From Actinomycetes bacterium (GTDB lineage: Bacteria > Actinomycetota > Acidimicrobiia > Acidimicrobiales > Palsa-688): a stretch of 62,408 nucleotides of DNA. Position numbers and translations under genes: made by a program. The notes beneath the pieces are model-generated. The model worked only from the letters and a program-made list of their open reading frames with translations. It searched no databases and was not told the DNA's origin. Positions 40,654-49,092 of the stretch are shown piece by piece. Numbering within the stretch: the stretch's first letter is position 1; the number at the start of each line of letters is the position of its first letter. The DNA lies in assembly GCA_021838445.1 (NCBI GenBank), contig JAKCDU010000014.1:20638-83045 (forward strand). Direction: 5' to 3'.

Positions 40654-41167
40654 CAGGGCTTCGGGGAGCGCTTCCTTGGAAGTCGTTCAGGGCAGCCGCG
40701 GAGAGGAACGCAGCATGGCCCGGCCAGCCCCAGGGACGCCCGGCGCTCCAGCGACGGCGGGGGACCGATTCCTGGGTCCACCTGTTCGGGTCCACTCCGC
40801 TCGTGACCGTCGAGGATCAAACGCTGCCCCTGGTGCTGGAAGGGGTCGGGGGACCCAGATACGGACAGTCGCCGGGTCAGCGGTGTCTTCGACGTTCGAG
40901 CGGGCCACACCCGGCCGTTGGCCGTGGTCGGCACCGACTCGGAGACGGTGTTCCTGCCCCAACCGGACGCGGTGGTGCAGCGCTCCCGTCGAACGGTGGT
41001 CCCCACGTCCATGTGTTCCATTCGCTGGACGGCTCGATCACCTCCAATCCGGAGGGCGCCGTCCCGGCCCCGCTCCCACCGGTGGCGGGGCCGGGCCGGG
41101 CGCGGCTTGGGTACGCTCCGCCCATGCCACAGCACCCTGCGCCCGACCGCAGGTCCGGGCGCGGCCA
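40654..41167. other. Intergenic stretch without a recognised gene
   Basis: 514 bases between divergent genes. Frames are open on both strands but their proteins are Arg/Pro-rich and match nothing I know. Both flanking genes need promoters, so regulatory sites are expected here; no clear operator or hairpin is seen. A short lost gene cannot be excluded (one plus frame near 40918 reads VVGTDSETVFLPQPDAVVQ). Confidence 0.45.
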
Positions 41168-42472
41168 ATGAAGGTGGTGCGCCTCTACCACGGCGGTCGG
41201 GACCCCGCCCACCGCCTCCGGGACCGGGCTCTGCTCGACGCCGGGGCGGAGGTGGTGCTGGTGATCCCCCGGCGATGGGCGGGCAGCGAGCACCACGACC
41301 ACGTCGACGAGCCGGGCTTGCGCGTCGTCGAGGTGGACGTCCGCCGGCCGGGCGACGTCAACCGCCACACCCTGACCGACGCCGCCGCCTTCATGGAGGT
41401 GGTGACCGATGTGGGCCCCGACCTGGTGGACATCGCCGAGGAGCCCTTCTCATCGGTGGCCCACCAGATCCTCGGCCTGCTGCCGGCGACCCTCCCGGTG
41501 GTCACCTACACGGCCCAGAACCTCGACAAGCGCTGGCCGCCCCCCTTCTGCTGGTGGGAGCGACAGGCCTTCGCCCGGGTCAACGGCATCTACCCCTGCA
41601 GCCGCCAGGCGGCGAGCGTGGTTCGAGGCAAGGGGTTCACCGGCGTGGTGCAACCCATCCCGCTCGGCTTCGATCCTCGCCGCTACCACCCCGGAGATCA
41701 GCAGGCGGGCGACGAAACCCTCCAACTCGGGCTGTTCGGTCGTATGGAGGCCTACAAGGGTGTGCTCGACGCCGTCCGGGTTCTGGCCGCTGTCCGCCGG
41801 CACCGCTCGGCGCGCCTGACCCTGGTCGGGGAGGGCCCCGCTCTGGCCGACGCCCTCGACCTGGCCGCCCGCCTTCAGGTCGATGGGGCGGTGGAGCACC
41901 ACCCCTGGCAGCCGTTGGACCGACTGGTCGAGTCCTACCGCGCCGTGCACTTCCTCCTCGCCCCGAGCCGGGCCACGCCGCGGTGGGTCGAACAGTTCGG
42001 TCGGACGCTGATCGAAGGTCAGGCCAGCGGCTGCGTCGTGGCCGGATACGCATCGGGTTCCATCCCCGAGGTGGCAGGACCGGGCGCCCTCATAGTGCCC
42101 GAGGGCGACGCCGACGCCCTGGCTGCGGCCATCGTCGCTCTGGCTGGCGACCCGGCTGCCTTCGCGTCGGCCCGTGAGGTGGGCACAACCCGGTCCCGGC
42201 GCTACTCCTGGGAGCAGGTGGCCGAGCAGCAGGTTGCGTTCTACCGGACCTGCATGGCCCACCCTCCTACCCCCCCCGGGCCGGCGGCGTCACGCCGGCC
42301 GCGCGCCTCGGCCGTGGCTGAGTTCGGTCGCCCCGCGACGGTCAACGGCCAGGAGCGTCCCTTCGCCCTGCCCATCCTGCGCTCGGACACCCCGCTCAGC
42401 CGGGGGCTGGCGGCCGCCCTCGATGCGTGGGGAAGCCGCAGCGAGGGGTCGACCCGAGGGCGCCCCGGCTAG
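41168..42472 (+). CDS. GT4-family glycosyltransferase
   Basis: A 434-residue GT-B enzyme. N-terminal MKVVRLYHGGRDPAHRLRDRAL and VVTYTAQNLDKRWPPPF, then GLFGRMEAYKGVLDAVRVL, RLTLVGEGPALADAL and the donor motif VEQFGRTLIEGQASGCVVAGYASGS, where a Glu in the EX7E region is E-G-Q. The last ~70 residues are a disordered tail ending STRGRPG. It is likely a cell-surface or small-molecule glycosyltransferase, unlinked to the nearby sulfur genes. Confidence 0.88.
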   Translation: MKVVRLYHGGRDPAHRLRDRALLDAGAEVVLVIPRRWAGSEHHDHVDEPGLRVVEVDVRRPGDVNRHTLTDAAAFMEVVTDVGPDLVDIAEEPFSSVAHQILGLLPATLPVVTYTAQNLDKRWPPPFCWWERQAFARVNGIYPCSRQAASVVRGKGFTGVVQPIPLGFDPRRYHPGDQQAGDETLQLGLFGRMEAYKGVLDAVRVLAAVRRHRSARLTLVGEGPALADALDLAARLQVDGAVEHHPWQPLDRLVESYRAVHFLLAPSRATPRWVEQFGRTLIEGQASGCVVAGYASGSIPEVAGPGALIVPEGDADALAAAIVALAGDPAAFASAREVGTTRSRRYSWEQVAEQQVAFYRTCMAHPPTPPGPAASRRPRASAVAEFGRPATVNGQERPFALPILRSDTPLSRGLAAALDAWGSRSEGSTRGRPG

Positions 42473-42539
42473 CGGCGCCTCGCCCCCGGGCCGCCCGGAG
42501 CAGGGTCGCCGGCCGCCTGGAAGCTGGTGCCGGCCGCTC

Positions 42540-42923
42540 TTACAACGAGTCGAGCGCGGCTTGAACCCTGCTCGCCGCCTCGGCAGCCACCTCGGCCAGG
42601 GCGGGATCGTCGATCACCGAGGCCATGATGTCGGGGTCCATGGCTTCGACGATGATCCGCTCCCCATCTACGCGCACGACCACGTTGCACGGAAGGAACA
42701 CCCCGACCGACGGCACCGCGCCGAGGGCCTGATGGGCCAGGTGCGGGTTGCAGGCACCGATGATCAGGTACGGGTCCCGGTCGATGCCCAGCTTCTCCTG
42801 GAGCGTCGCCCTCACGTCGATCTCGGTCAGAGTGCCGAAACCCTGGTCCTTGAAGGCCTCCTTGACCTTGGTCACCGCTTCGTCGAAACCGCCGTCCAGG
42901 ACAACGGTGCGTGCGTACTTCAT
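42540..42923 (-). CDS. DUF302 family protein
   Basis: A 127-residue protein. FDEAVTKVKEAFKDQGFGTLTEIDVRATLQEKLG, then YLIIGACNPHLAHQAL and LPCNVVVR are the DUF302 hallmarks; Cys in GACNPH and LPCNV are conserved. DUF302 genes are often next to DsrE, SQR or copper/sulfide resistance genes. GGAGGTAG precedes the ATG at 42923, and a CsoR/CstR-type palindrome sits 32 bases upstream, which suggests control by sulfide/persulfide or copper. Confidence 0.88.
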   Translation of the reverse strand: MKYARTVVLDGGFDEAVTKVKEAFKDQGFGTLTEIDVRATLQEKLGIDRDPYLIIGACNPHLAHQALGAVPSVGVFLPCNVVVRVDGERIIVEAMDPDIMASVIDDPALAEVAAEAASRVQAALDSL

Positions 42924-42954
42924 CGCTACCTCCTCGCGAGCCACTCCTTCAGTA

Positions 42955-42968
42955 TACCCCGGGGGGTA
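42955..42968 (-). promoter_or_regulatory. CsoR/CstR-type operator TACCCC-N2-GGGGTA
   Basis: The arms TACCCC (42955-42960) and GGGGTA (42963-42968) pair exactly around GG, and further T/A bases extend the palindrome at the edges. This form is typical of CsoR-family sites; the CstR branch senses persulfide. It lies 32 bases upstream of the DUF302 start, inside a sulfur-metabolism block. No CsoR gene is in the window. A related half-site GGGGGTA lies near 45087 before the SQR gene. Confidence 0.6.
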
Positions 42969-42996
42969 CATGAAGCAAATGGCGGCCGGTGCCGGC

Positions 42997-43464
42997 CTAG
43001 GTGAAGATGATCTGGCCCCCGGCCGCCAGGGCGTAGAACTCGCCGACGGTGATGATGTCGAGGACCTGGGGGATGAGATCGGACTTGTCCAGACCGAAAA
43101 GATCAACCGACGCTTTGCAGGCGTACAGGCCGGCCCCGGTGTCGGAGATCATCTCCAGGAACTCGGGCACGGGCGGGATGTCCAATGCCTCCATCTTGTT
43201 GGCCAGGTAGTGGGTCATGACAGACGACATGCCGGGAAGACCACCCAGCATGGTCGCCAGGTGCAACCCCGGGTTGCCGACGGTCGACAGTTTGATGTGC
43301 TCGTGTCGGGATCGGTGGATGGCGTCGAGACCGAAGAAGGTGAAGAACAGATTGGCGTCGATACCCTCGGCGCGTGCGCCGTTGGCCATGATCAGACCAG
43401 GATAGATTCCGTCGAAGCTGCCCTTGGAGATGATGATCGACACCTTTTCAATGGAGTCGGGCAT
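42997..43464 (-). CDS. DsrE/DsrF-like sulfur-relay protein (peroxiredoxin-like group)
   Basis: A 155-residue DsrE-superfamily protein. IIISKGSFDGIYPGLIMANGARAEGIDANLFFTFFGL is the family core, and GLYACKASVDLFGL contains the conserved Cys that carries persulfide. It is of the DsrE2 kind, found next to SQR and TusE/DsrC. The ATG at 43464 is chosen because GGAGG sits 8 bases upstream; a GTG at 43473 would abut that site. It follows the TusE-like gene by 15 bases. Confidence 0.87.
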   Translation of the reverse strand: MPDSIEKVSIIISKGSFDGIYPGLIMANGARAEGIDANLFFTFFGLDAIHRSRHEHIKLSTVGNPGLHLATMLGGLPGMSSVMTHYLANKMEALDIPPVPEFLEMISDTGAGLYACKASVDLFGLDKSDLIPQVLDIITVGEFYALAAGGQIIFT

Positions 43465-43479
43465 GGTCGTCACCTCCGT

Positions 43480-43797
43480 TCAGATGCAGCCGCGGGGCTT
43501 CGGGATACCGGCGATCCGGGCGGCCAGCTTGGCGGGACCCTTGGGGAACAGCTCGTAGAGCTCCTTGATCGACACTCCGGAGGTCCTGCCGAGAACCCGA
43601 ACCGTGGGCCCCGCCCCCCTCTGCTCGTACTCGTGGCGCATGAACTTGATCACCTGCCAGTGCCGATCGGTCAACTCCCCGATACCCACCTCGGCGGCTA
43701 TCTCGGGAGCCATCTCGTCGGTCCACTGCTCGGGATCGACGAAGAATCCCTCGGGATCCACAGCTACTGTTCGCCCGGCGTATGTTGCATCGGACAT
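43480..43797 (-). CDS. TusE/DsrC family sulfur carrier with a single C-terminal Cys
   Basis: A 105-residue protein. WTDEMAPEIAAEVGIGELTDRHWQVIKFMRHEYEQRG and the C-terminal PKGPAKLAARIAGIPKPRGCI are DsrC/TusE. The penultimate Cys is present. The second Cys of true DsrC, near position -11 in GACK, is Ala/Arg here, so it cannot form the trisulfide used by dissimilatory sulfite reductase and is more like a TusE-type persulfide carrier. AAAGGAG precedes the ATG. It is 11 bases downstream of SQR. Confidence 0.88.
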   Translation of the reverse strand: MSDATYAGRTVAVDPEGFFVDPEQWTDEMAPEIAAEVGIGELTDRHWQVIKFMRHEYEQRGAGPTVRVLGRTSGVSIKELYELFPKGPAKLAARIAGIPKPRGCI

Positions 43798-43808
43798 CAG
43801 GGCTCCTT

Positions 43809-45056
43809 TCATCCGGTTACAGCTACGAGGTGCTTGCCGGTGAGTGGCATGGCGGTCGGTACCGTCGGAATGTCCCTTCCCGGTAGCAGCAGGTTCCAGT
43901 AGATCGATTCGAAGGCCAGCTTTCCCAGGTGGTTCAGCCGCGACTCCTTCAGCAGTGGCAGTCCCCACTGGGCCGGGAACCGCCCGGTGACCGGGTCGAC
44001 CTGGTAGTTGAAGTCGATCAGCAGCGCCTTGCCGAAGCCGCTCTCGATGAAGCAGTTGGTGTGGCCGTCGAAGGATGCATCAGGCGGTTGCCCGTCCAAG
44101 AACCGGGCCAGATTGTGGACCAGTATCTCCCCTTCGAAGTGGGCCACTGATCCCGCCTTGGACGCCATCAGGTCGGTGGCGTCCCCCACGACGAAGATGT
44201 TGGGGCTCGCCTTGGATTGAAGTGTCGATTCGTCCGTCGGCACGAATCCCAGGTCGTCTCCCAGCCCCGGGGAACGGTTCACGTAGGACGCCCCGCCGTG
44301 AAGAGGCACGACTACGGCCAGATCAAAGCCCACTTCCCTGCCGTCGTAGGACACCAGCCGGCCGCCCGCGGAGTCGACCTGGCCGGTGTTGAATTCGGTG
44401 ACCACCTCGATCCGTTTGGCCTCGAGGAGGCTGGAGAGCTCCCGGTTGCACACCTCTTTGGTGAAGGCCCCGTCGAGTGACGTCACGAAGGTTATGTCCA
44501 CCAGATGGCGGATGCCTTTCCTGGTAAGGAACCAGTCCGCCAGGAACGCAAACTCGAGCGGAGCCACCGGGCACTTGATGGGCATGTCCACCACGTTCAC
44601 CACCAGCCGACCACGCTCGAACCGGCTGAGAGCGACGCCCAACGAGGCCGCGCCTTCGAGACTGTAGAACGTGTGAGCCTTGGCGCCCCAGCCCGGACCG
44701 GTGAGCCCCTCAGTCTCCTCGGGCATCAGCGACGCTCCTGTGGCGACCACGAGGGCGTCGTAGCCAAGGGTGGACCCGTCCCGGAGGGCCACCAGATCAC
44801 CTTCGAGGTCGACCTGATCTATCTCGGCCCGGCGGAAATCCACTCCGGGCCGCAACTGGCGGGTACGGCTGCGCACCAGATCACTCGGACGAGCCCTCCC
44901 GAATGGCACGAACAGCAGTCCCGGCTGATAGATGTGCCGGTCGTCGAGGTCGACGACCACGACGTCCAGCTGCTCCGGGGTGAACATCCGCCGCAGGCGG
45001 TTGGCGACAAGAGTTCCACCGGTCCCACCGCCCAGGATGAGCACTCGACGGGTCAT
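43809..45056 (-). CDS. sqr: Sulfide:quinone oxidoreductase-like FAD protein
   Basis: A 415-residue flavoprotein. The FAD Rossmann site is RVLILGGGTGGTLVANRL, and RHIYQPGLLFVPFG is typical of SQR. PIKCPVAPLEFAFLADWFL contains the conserved active-site Cys, with GDATDLMASKAGSVAHF near the flavin and NCFIESGFGKALLIDFNY further on. A membrane-associating C-terminal amphipathic part follows. It oxidises sulfide to persulfide with quinone reduction. ATG 45056 is chosen over TTG 45068. It heads a likely operon with TusE- and DsrE-like carriers. Confidence 0.87.
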   Translation of the reverse strand: MTRRVLILGGGTGGTLVANRLRRMFTPEQLDVVVVDLDDRHIYQPGLLFVPFGRARPSDLVRSRTRQLRPGVDFRRAEIDQVDLEGDLVALRDGSTLGYDALVVATGASLMPEETEGLTGPGWGAKAHTFYSLEGAASLGVALSRFERGRLVVNVVDMPIKCPVAPLEFAFLADWFLTRKGIRHLVDITFVTSLDGAFTKEVCNRELSSLLEAKRIEVVTEFNTGQVDSAGGRLVSYDGREVGFDLAVVVPLHGGASYVNRSPGLGDDLGFVPTDESTLQSKASPNIFVVGDATDLMASKAGSVAHFEGEILVHNLARFLDGQPPDASFDGHTNCFIESGFGKALLIDFNYQVDPVTGRFPAQWGLPLLKESRLNHLGKLAFESIYWNLLLPGRDIPTVPTAMPLTGKHLVAVTG

Positions 45057-45174
45057 AACCCGAGTCAACCTTCGATGCCCTCACGGGGGTAGAGCACAAA
45101 TGCCCGAACCAGTCGGGCCACCGGCGACGGGACGGGAACCACTCCTCGAACCGCCGGGCCGGCGTCCGGTTGGC

Positions 45175-46101
45175 TCAGGCGACCAGTTCCTCGCTCAGGT
45201 CCCAGAGCCTTTCGGCCGCCTCGGGATCGGCGGCGTAGGCCGCTGGCTCGGCGACGGAGCACTCGTCGAGATAGGACCCTCCCTGGGACTGGAGTGGTGC
45301 CACCAGGGCCCACACGGTGGTGGCTGCTCCCTCGGCGGGAGACTTGACCCGCAGCGGGGCCGACGGCGTGCCTGTCGCCGCGTCACCCTCCCGGCGCCCC
45401 CGCTCCATGAGCGCCCGGAAGTCTCCCTTCTCGAGGTAGCGGCTGAGTCTCGTGTCAACCATGCCCGGGTGGACCGAATAGGCGTGACCCCCGCGGGTAG
45501 CCAAGCGACGGTCCAGAGCCACCCCGAAGAGGATGTTGGCCGTCTTGGACTGCCCGTAGGCCTCCCACTTGTCATAGGGGCGGCTGAGATAGTTGGGGTC
45601 CTCCCAGATGATGTCCGACATGCGGTGCCCGGCCGAGCTGACACTCACCACCCGGGCCCCGTCGGATTCGGACAACAGATCCAGCAGCGCCGTGGACAGA
45701 GCGAAATGCCCGAGGTGGTTCACCCCTATCTGCATTTCGAAGCCGTCGGCGGTACGGCTGAACGGTGTCCCCATCACCCCGGCGTTGTTCACGAGCATGT
45801 CTACCCGGCGCGCCGCGGCCACCAGGCTGTCGGCAAAGGCGCGGACAGTACCGAGTCGGGCCAGGTCCAGGTAGGCGACCTCGACCGAGGCCTCCGGCTG
45901 GGTATCGACGATGCTGGCAGCCGCGGCCCGGCCGGCTTGGCCGTCGCGGACGGCCAGTATGACGTGCGCCCCGGCGCCGGCCAGCGCCCGGGCGGTCTCT
46001 ACGCCCAGACCCGACGAGGCGCCGGTAACGACTGCCGTGCGGCCCCCGAGATCGTGCCCACTGACGACGTCGCTCGCCGTCGCACCAGTTGCTTCGGACA
46101 A
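45175..46101 (-). CDS. Short-chain dehydrogenase/reductase
   Basis: About 308 residues. NAD(P) site AVVTGASSGLGVETARALA, then the LVNNAGVMG motif, a VSVSSAGH Ser, and the catalytic YGQSKTANIL (Tyr-x3-Lys). The end VHPGMVDTRLSRY belongs to the retinol dehydrogenase/oxidoreductase (WWOX-like) branch. The TTG at 46101 has GGAGGGAA 9 bases upstream and removes a non-homologous extension. Substrate unknown. It lies 118 bases before SQR. Confidence 0.89.
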   Translation of the reverse strand: MSEATGATASDVVSGHDLGGRTAVVTGASSGLGVETARALAGAGAHVILAVRDGQAGRAAAASIVDTQPEASVEVAYLDLARLGTVRAFADSLVAAARRVDMLVNNAGVMGTPFSRTADGFEMQIGVNHLGHFALSTALLDLLSESDGARVVSVSSAGHRMSDIIWEDPNYLSRPYDKWEAYGQSKTANILFGVALDRRLATRGGHAYSVHPGMVDTRLSRYLEKGDFRALMERGRREGDAATGTPSAPLRVKSPAEGAATTVWALVAPLQSQGGSYLDECSVAEPAAYAADPEAAERLWDLSEELVA

Positions 46102-46328
46102 AGATGATTCCCTCCGGCTCGGCCCCGCTCCTCCGGCCCAGCTAAGTCGGTTCTCGAAGGGGATGTCTACTTCCTTCTCGTCTTCGACGCGGGCTCTTGC
46201 GGGGAGCCCTGCCGGGCCGACCCGGGCAAGAGTCAGCCACGAGAGTCGTCGACGCGTGTCCTTCACAGAGGAGCCGGCAGCTGGGATAAGCTCGGCACGG
46301 GTCTGAGGAGACGAACGAGGGGCGAGTC

Positions 46329-47855
46329 ATGCCGAAAGCGGGACCGGAGTCCGAGGACAAGAAGGGCGTAGCCCACCGTGACATCCGGCCCCGGACGAGC
46401 GTCCAGGCGGCCGATTCGATGGGCCCCGTCCTCTCTTTGCAACGCGCCGCTGGCAACCGGGCGGTGGCCGGTGCCTTCTCCCGGGCGAGCGGCCGAGCGG
46501 CCGATTCTACGGGCCCACTCGTCTCTTTGCAGGGCGCTGCTGGCAATCGGGCTGTCGCCGGTGCCCTCGCGGTGCCTTCCACTCCTGTGCAAAGGCTGAT
46601 GCAGACCACGTCGTCTGATCTGGGCAAGCTGGTGAGTGCGTCTGACGTCATCAAGGGCGCGGTCGGTAAGTCGAGCGAAGAGAAGAAGGCTTTCGCCGGC
46701 ATCCGCAAAGCTCTCGCCGACTACCAGAGCACGGCCAAGAAGGGCAAGGGCGGCCTCGAGCTCCAAGTGGCGCGTCTGGAGGCCCTCGACCTGCTGTGCG
46801 AGAGGTTCATCAAGGACCATCCGGGCGACCGCCGGCGTCGTAGCGAGATCATGAAGCTGCAGGACGACATCGCCGCTGAGCGGGCCTCGGTGACCCAACA
46901 GCAGGCGCAAGGGATCTACCAGGGCGCAGTGGAGAACCGGGGACAGCCGGGCGGCTTCAAGGCGCTCAGCACCTACGGCTGGCAGGGAGCCACCAAGCAC
47001 GACGTCGAGATCGCCGAGCCGGGCGCCCAGGGCCCGAAGCGGGATCAGCGCATCAAGGCCCTCAAGGCCAAGTACAAGCTGACTGACGCCGAGATATCTG
47101 CGATCACCGTTTACTCCGCTGGCGACTTCTCTTACATCAACCCGGTTACGGCCAACAGTTCCTCTTGGCTGGAATCGCAGAAGAAGGACACCACGGACGC
47201 TTGGGGCAAGTTGGATGACAAAACTCTGAAGGAGGAGGGCAGTCTCCACACCGGAATGGCCATGCAGGGACTCAACAAGATCGATCCCTACCCGGGCGAG
47301 ACCTATCGTGGGGCCCGCTTCACGCCAGAGGATTTCCGGGGTCGGTTTGCCGTGGGCAAGACCATGTCTTTCACGGCCCTGTCCAGCTCGTCGAAGAATG
47401 AGGACATCGCACTCAACTTCATCTACGGGCTTTCGGCGGGCTCCTCGAGCGACCCGAAGAAGACCGTCGGCGTCTTGACCGTCCTCTCTAATGCCGGCGG
47501 GAGGGACATCTCTGAGATCGCCCTGGTCCAGAAGGAGGCAGAGGTCCTCCTGCTGCCTGGTTCGTTCTTCGAGGTGGTCTCCGTCGAGGCCATCGACGGC
47601 AACAGCAAATACGCCGAGAAGGCCGAGGAAGCGTCCCAGAGAGGCAAGCCCCTACCGACCAGTTGGTACGTGGTGCGACTGAAGCCGACCAAGAAGCCTC
47701 CCGAGGAGAAGGCAAAGACCCCGTGGAAGGGTGCCCAACCGCAGGCATCCACCAATCCCTTCGCCCTCCCCAAGGAGGTCGGAATCCTCGGCCTCGACCG
47801 AGCTCGTCCCAACCGGGCCCGCTCGCGTCCCGGCCACCGGCGCAACACATACTGA
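46329..47855 (+). CDS. ADP-ribosyltransferase toxin with duplicated injection-system cargo motif
   Basis: A 508-residue protein. The N-terminus carries two 30-residue copies (27-56 and 57-86) with VLSLQRAAGNRAVAGA and LVSLQGAAGNRAVAGA; this LQxxAGNxAV motif is typical of the N-termini of eCIS-associated DUF4157 cargo proteins. A helical middle (~100-280) follows. The C-terminal ART fold shows the R-S-E triad: YRG (Arg327), FTALSSSS (348-355), and E403-A404-E405, the ExE of arginine-type enzymes. It likely ADP-ribosylates a host or rival protein. No immunity gene is seen next to it. Lys-rich composition differs from its neighbours, consistent with transfer. Confidence 0.85.
   Translation: MPKAGPESEDKKGVAHRDIRPRTSVQAADSMGPVLSLQRAAGNRAVAGAFSRASGRAADSTGPLVSLQGAAGNRAVAGALAVPSTPVQRLMQTTSSDLGKLVSASDVIKGAVGKSSEEKKAFAGIRKALADYQSTAKKGKGGLELQVARLEALDLLCERFIKDHPGDRRRRSEIMKLQDDIAAERASVTQQQAQGIYQGAVENRGQPGGFKALSTYGWQGATKHDVEIAEPGAQGPKRDQRIKALKAKYKLTDAEISAITVYSAGDFSYINPVTANSSSWLESQKKDTTDAWGKLDDKTLKEEGSLHTGMAMQGLNKIDPYPGETYRGARFTPEDFRGRFAVGKTMSFTALSSSSKNEDIALNFIYGLSAGSSSDPKKTVGVLTVLSNAGGRDISEIALVQKEAEVLLLPGSFFEVVSVEAIDGNSKYAEKAEEASQRGKPLPTSWYVVRLKPTKKPPEEKAKTPWKGAQPQASTNPFALPKEVGILGLDRARPNRARSRPGHRRNTY
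46407..46586 (+). repeat. Tandem 90-bp duplication encoding the LQxxAGNRAV motif
   Basis: Units at 46407-46496 and 46497-46586 share long identical blocks such as GCGGCCGATTC and CTCTTTGCA, with a 30-codon period that keeps the frame. Differences lie mostly in third positions, so the duplication is not brand new and the protein motif has been conserved. Confidence 0.85.
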
Positions 47856-48022
47856 GGCCGGCCGCCTGTCGCCACCGTCGCCCGCATCGGGACTCTCGGC
47901 GCCCACCGCAACACCTGCATCGCCGAAACAGTCGCCGCAGCCACACCTGGGCCGGGATCGGCCGAGCCCTCGGACGGCAACCAGCTGACCGGCGTGTCCT
48001 GGCCGCCATCGGCATTCTGCGG

Positions 48023-48096
48023 TGGAGACGATGGGACTCGAACCCACGACCCCCTGCTTGCAAAGCAGGTGCTCTAGCCAACTGAGCTACGTCCCC
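48023..48096 (-). tRNA. tRNA-Ala (TGC)
   Basis: Minus-strand sequence starts GGGGACG and ends CGTCTCC-A. The third acceptor pair is G:U (G3-T70), the identity element of alanine tRNA. The anticodon arm CCTGC-TTTGCAA-GCAGG gives anticodon TGC. The T arm GTGGGTTCGAGTCCCAT is standard. CCA is not encoded. Length 74 nt. Confidence 0.97.
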
Positions 48097-48600
48097 GGAA
48101 ATTTACCTTTCTACCAGGAATGTCCAGACCATGCCTCCTTCGAGGTGCCCGTCAGCGGCCTTCGAACAGATCGCTTCCGGTCATGGCAGTGGATCTTTCA
48201 AGGGGCATATTACCCATCGTAGGCGACGTCGCTGACCTGATCCCGGCAATGGGGTCGGACCGGTGCGGGGAGGGTCCGTAGGGACATTCCGACGGGACGG
48301 TTCCCACTCCCACTGCTGTCTCAGCCGTCCCGGACCTGCTCGCAGAGCCGGCCGGCTCGTTCGGGCAGCGATGATGAGCCACATGGAACGGGGAGTTGGA
48401 TCACGTGGCCGGAGCGTCGCCGCCCGTCGGGGGCTTCGACGCGGGCTCTGGTCACCAGCTTGGCACGATTGCTGCGGATACCGCTCGGGCCGGGGTGTCT
48501 TTGGTGACGGCGATGCCAGCGGGGACTTCGCGCACCCCGACGGGGCGGCACATGTAGCTTCGAAGAAATACCCGGCCACGAACGAATAGGGACGATAGCA
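48097..48600. other. Intergenic stretch without a recognised gene
   Basis: 504 bases between tRNA-Ala and the DUF1003-like gene. Frames on both strands give only Arg/Gly/Ser-rich products. A somewhat AT-richer patch near 48100-48220 follows the tRNA (TACCTTTCTACC), consistent with a promoter for the minus-strand tRNA. No repeats or RNA gene are seen. Confidence 0.5.
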
Positions 48601-49092
48601 ATGACTGAAGTTGCCACGACGCAGCCCACGCACGGTTGGACGAAGCTCGGACAAGCTGTCCATGCCCACACTCTCGACCATATGCCGACCCACAACGCCT
48701 ACGCCCGATTCAACAAGTGGCTGGCCATCAAGGTGACCACCGGAGTGGGGTCGATGACCTGCGCCTACGTCTTCTCGCTGCTGGCCCTCATCAGCCTGCC
48801 GGCCATCCTCAGTGCCTTCAAGGTGTTCCACACCACGTTCCCCGACTGGCTCGTCAAGGCCAGCCTCATCGCCCTCGTCTCCTGGATCGCCCAGACCTAC
48901 ATCCAGTTGGTATTGCTCTCGGTCATCATCGTCGGTCAGAACATCCAAGCCACCGCCTCCGACGCCCGGGCGGCCAAGACCTTCGAGGACACCGAGGTCG
49001 TCGTCGACCGCCTCGACGAGCACACCGCCGGCGGTATCAGGACGATCCTCGACCGGCTCGACCAGATCGAGGCCCGTCTACCCTCCGCATAG
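48601..49092 (+). CDS. DUF1003-like membrane protein
   Basis: A 163-residue protein with two spans, MTCAYVFSLLALISLPAILSAF and VSWIAQTYIQLVLLSVIIVG. NIQATASDARAAKTFEDTEVVVDRLDEHT follows, which resembles the cytoplasmic end of DUF1003 proteins (QNxQxxxSDxRAxxTYEDxE). A C-terminal helical segment ends ILDRLDQIEARLPSA. Function unknown. It converges on the NRAMP-related gene. Confidence 0.75.
   Translation: MTEVATTQPTHGWTKLGQAVHAHTLDHMPTHNAYARFNKWLAIKVTTGVGSMTCAYVFSLLALISLPAILSAFKVFHTTFPDWLVKASLIALVSWIAQTYIQLVLLSVIIVGQNIQATASDARAAKTFEDTEVVVDRLDEHTAGGIRTILDRLDQIEARLPSA

Noticed and set aside
40654-41167. Possible gene in the 514-base gap
   Set aside because: Several frames are open but all give Arg/Pro-rich products with no ribosome site or family motif; I list it as intergenic.
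43480-43797. DsrC as evidence for dissimilatory sulfite reduction
   Set aside because: The second conserved Cys is missing and no dsrAB genes are nearby; a TusE-type carrier fits better.
46407-46586. Tandem repeat considered as a CRISPR-like array
   Set aside because: Only two 90-bp units with no spacers, within a coding frame, and no cas genes. It is a protein motif duplication. I saw no CRISPR array anywhere in the window.
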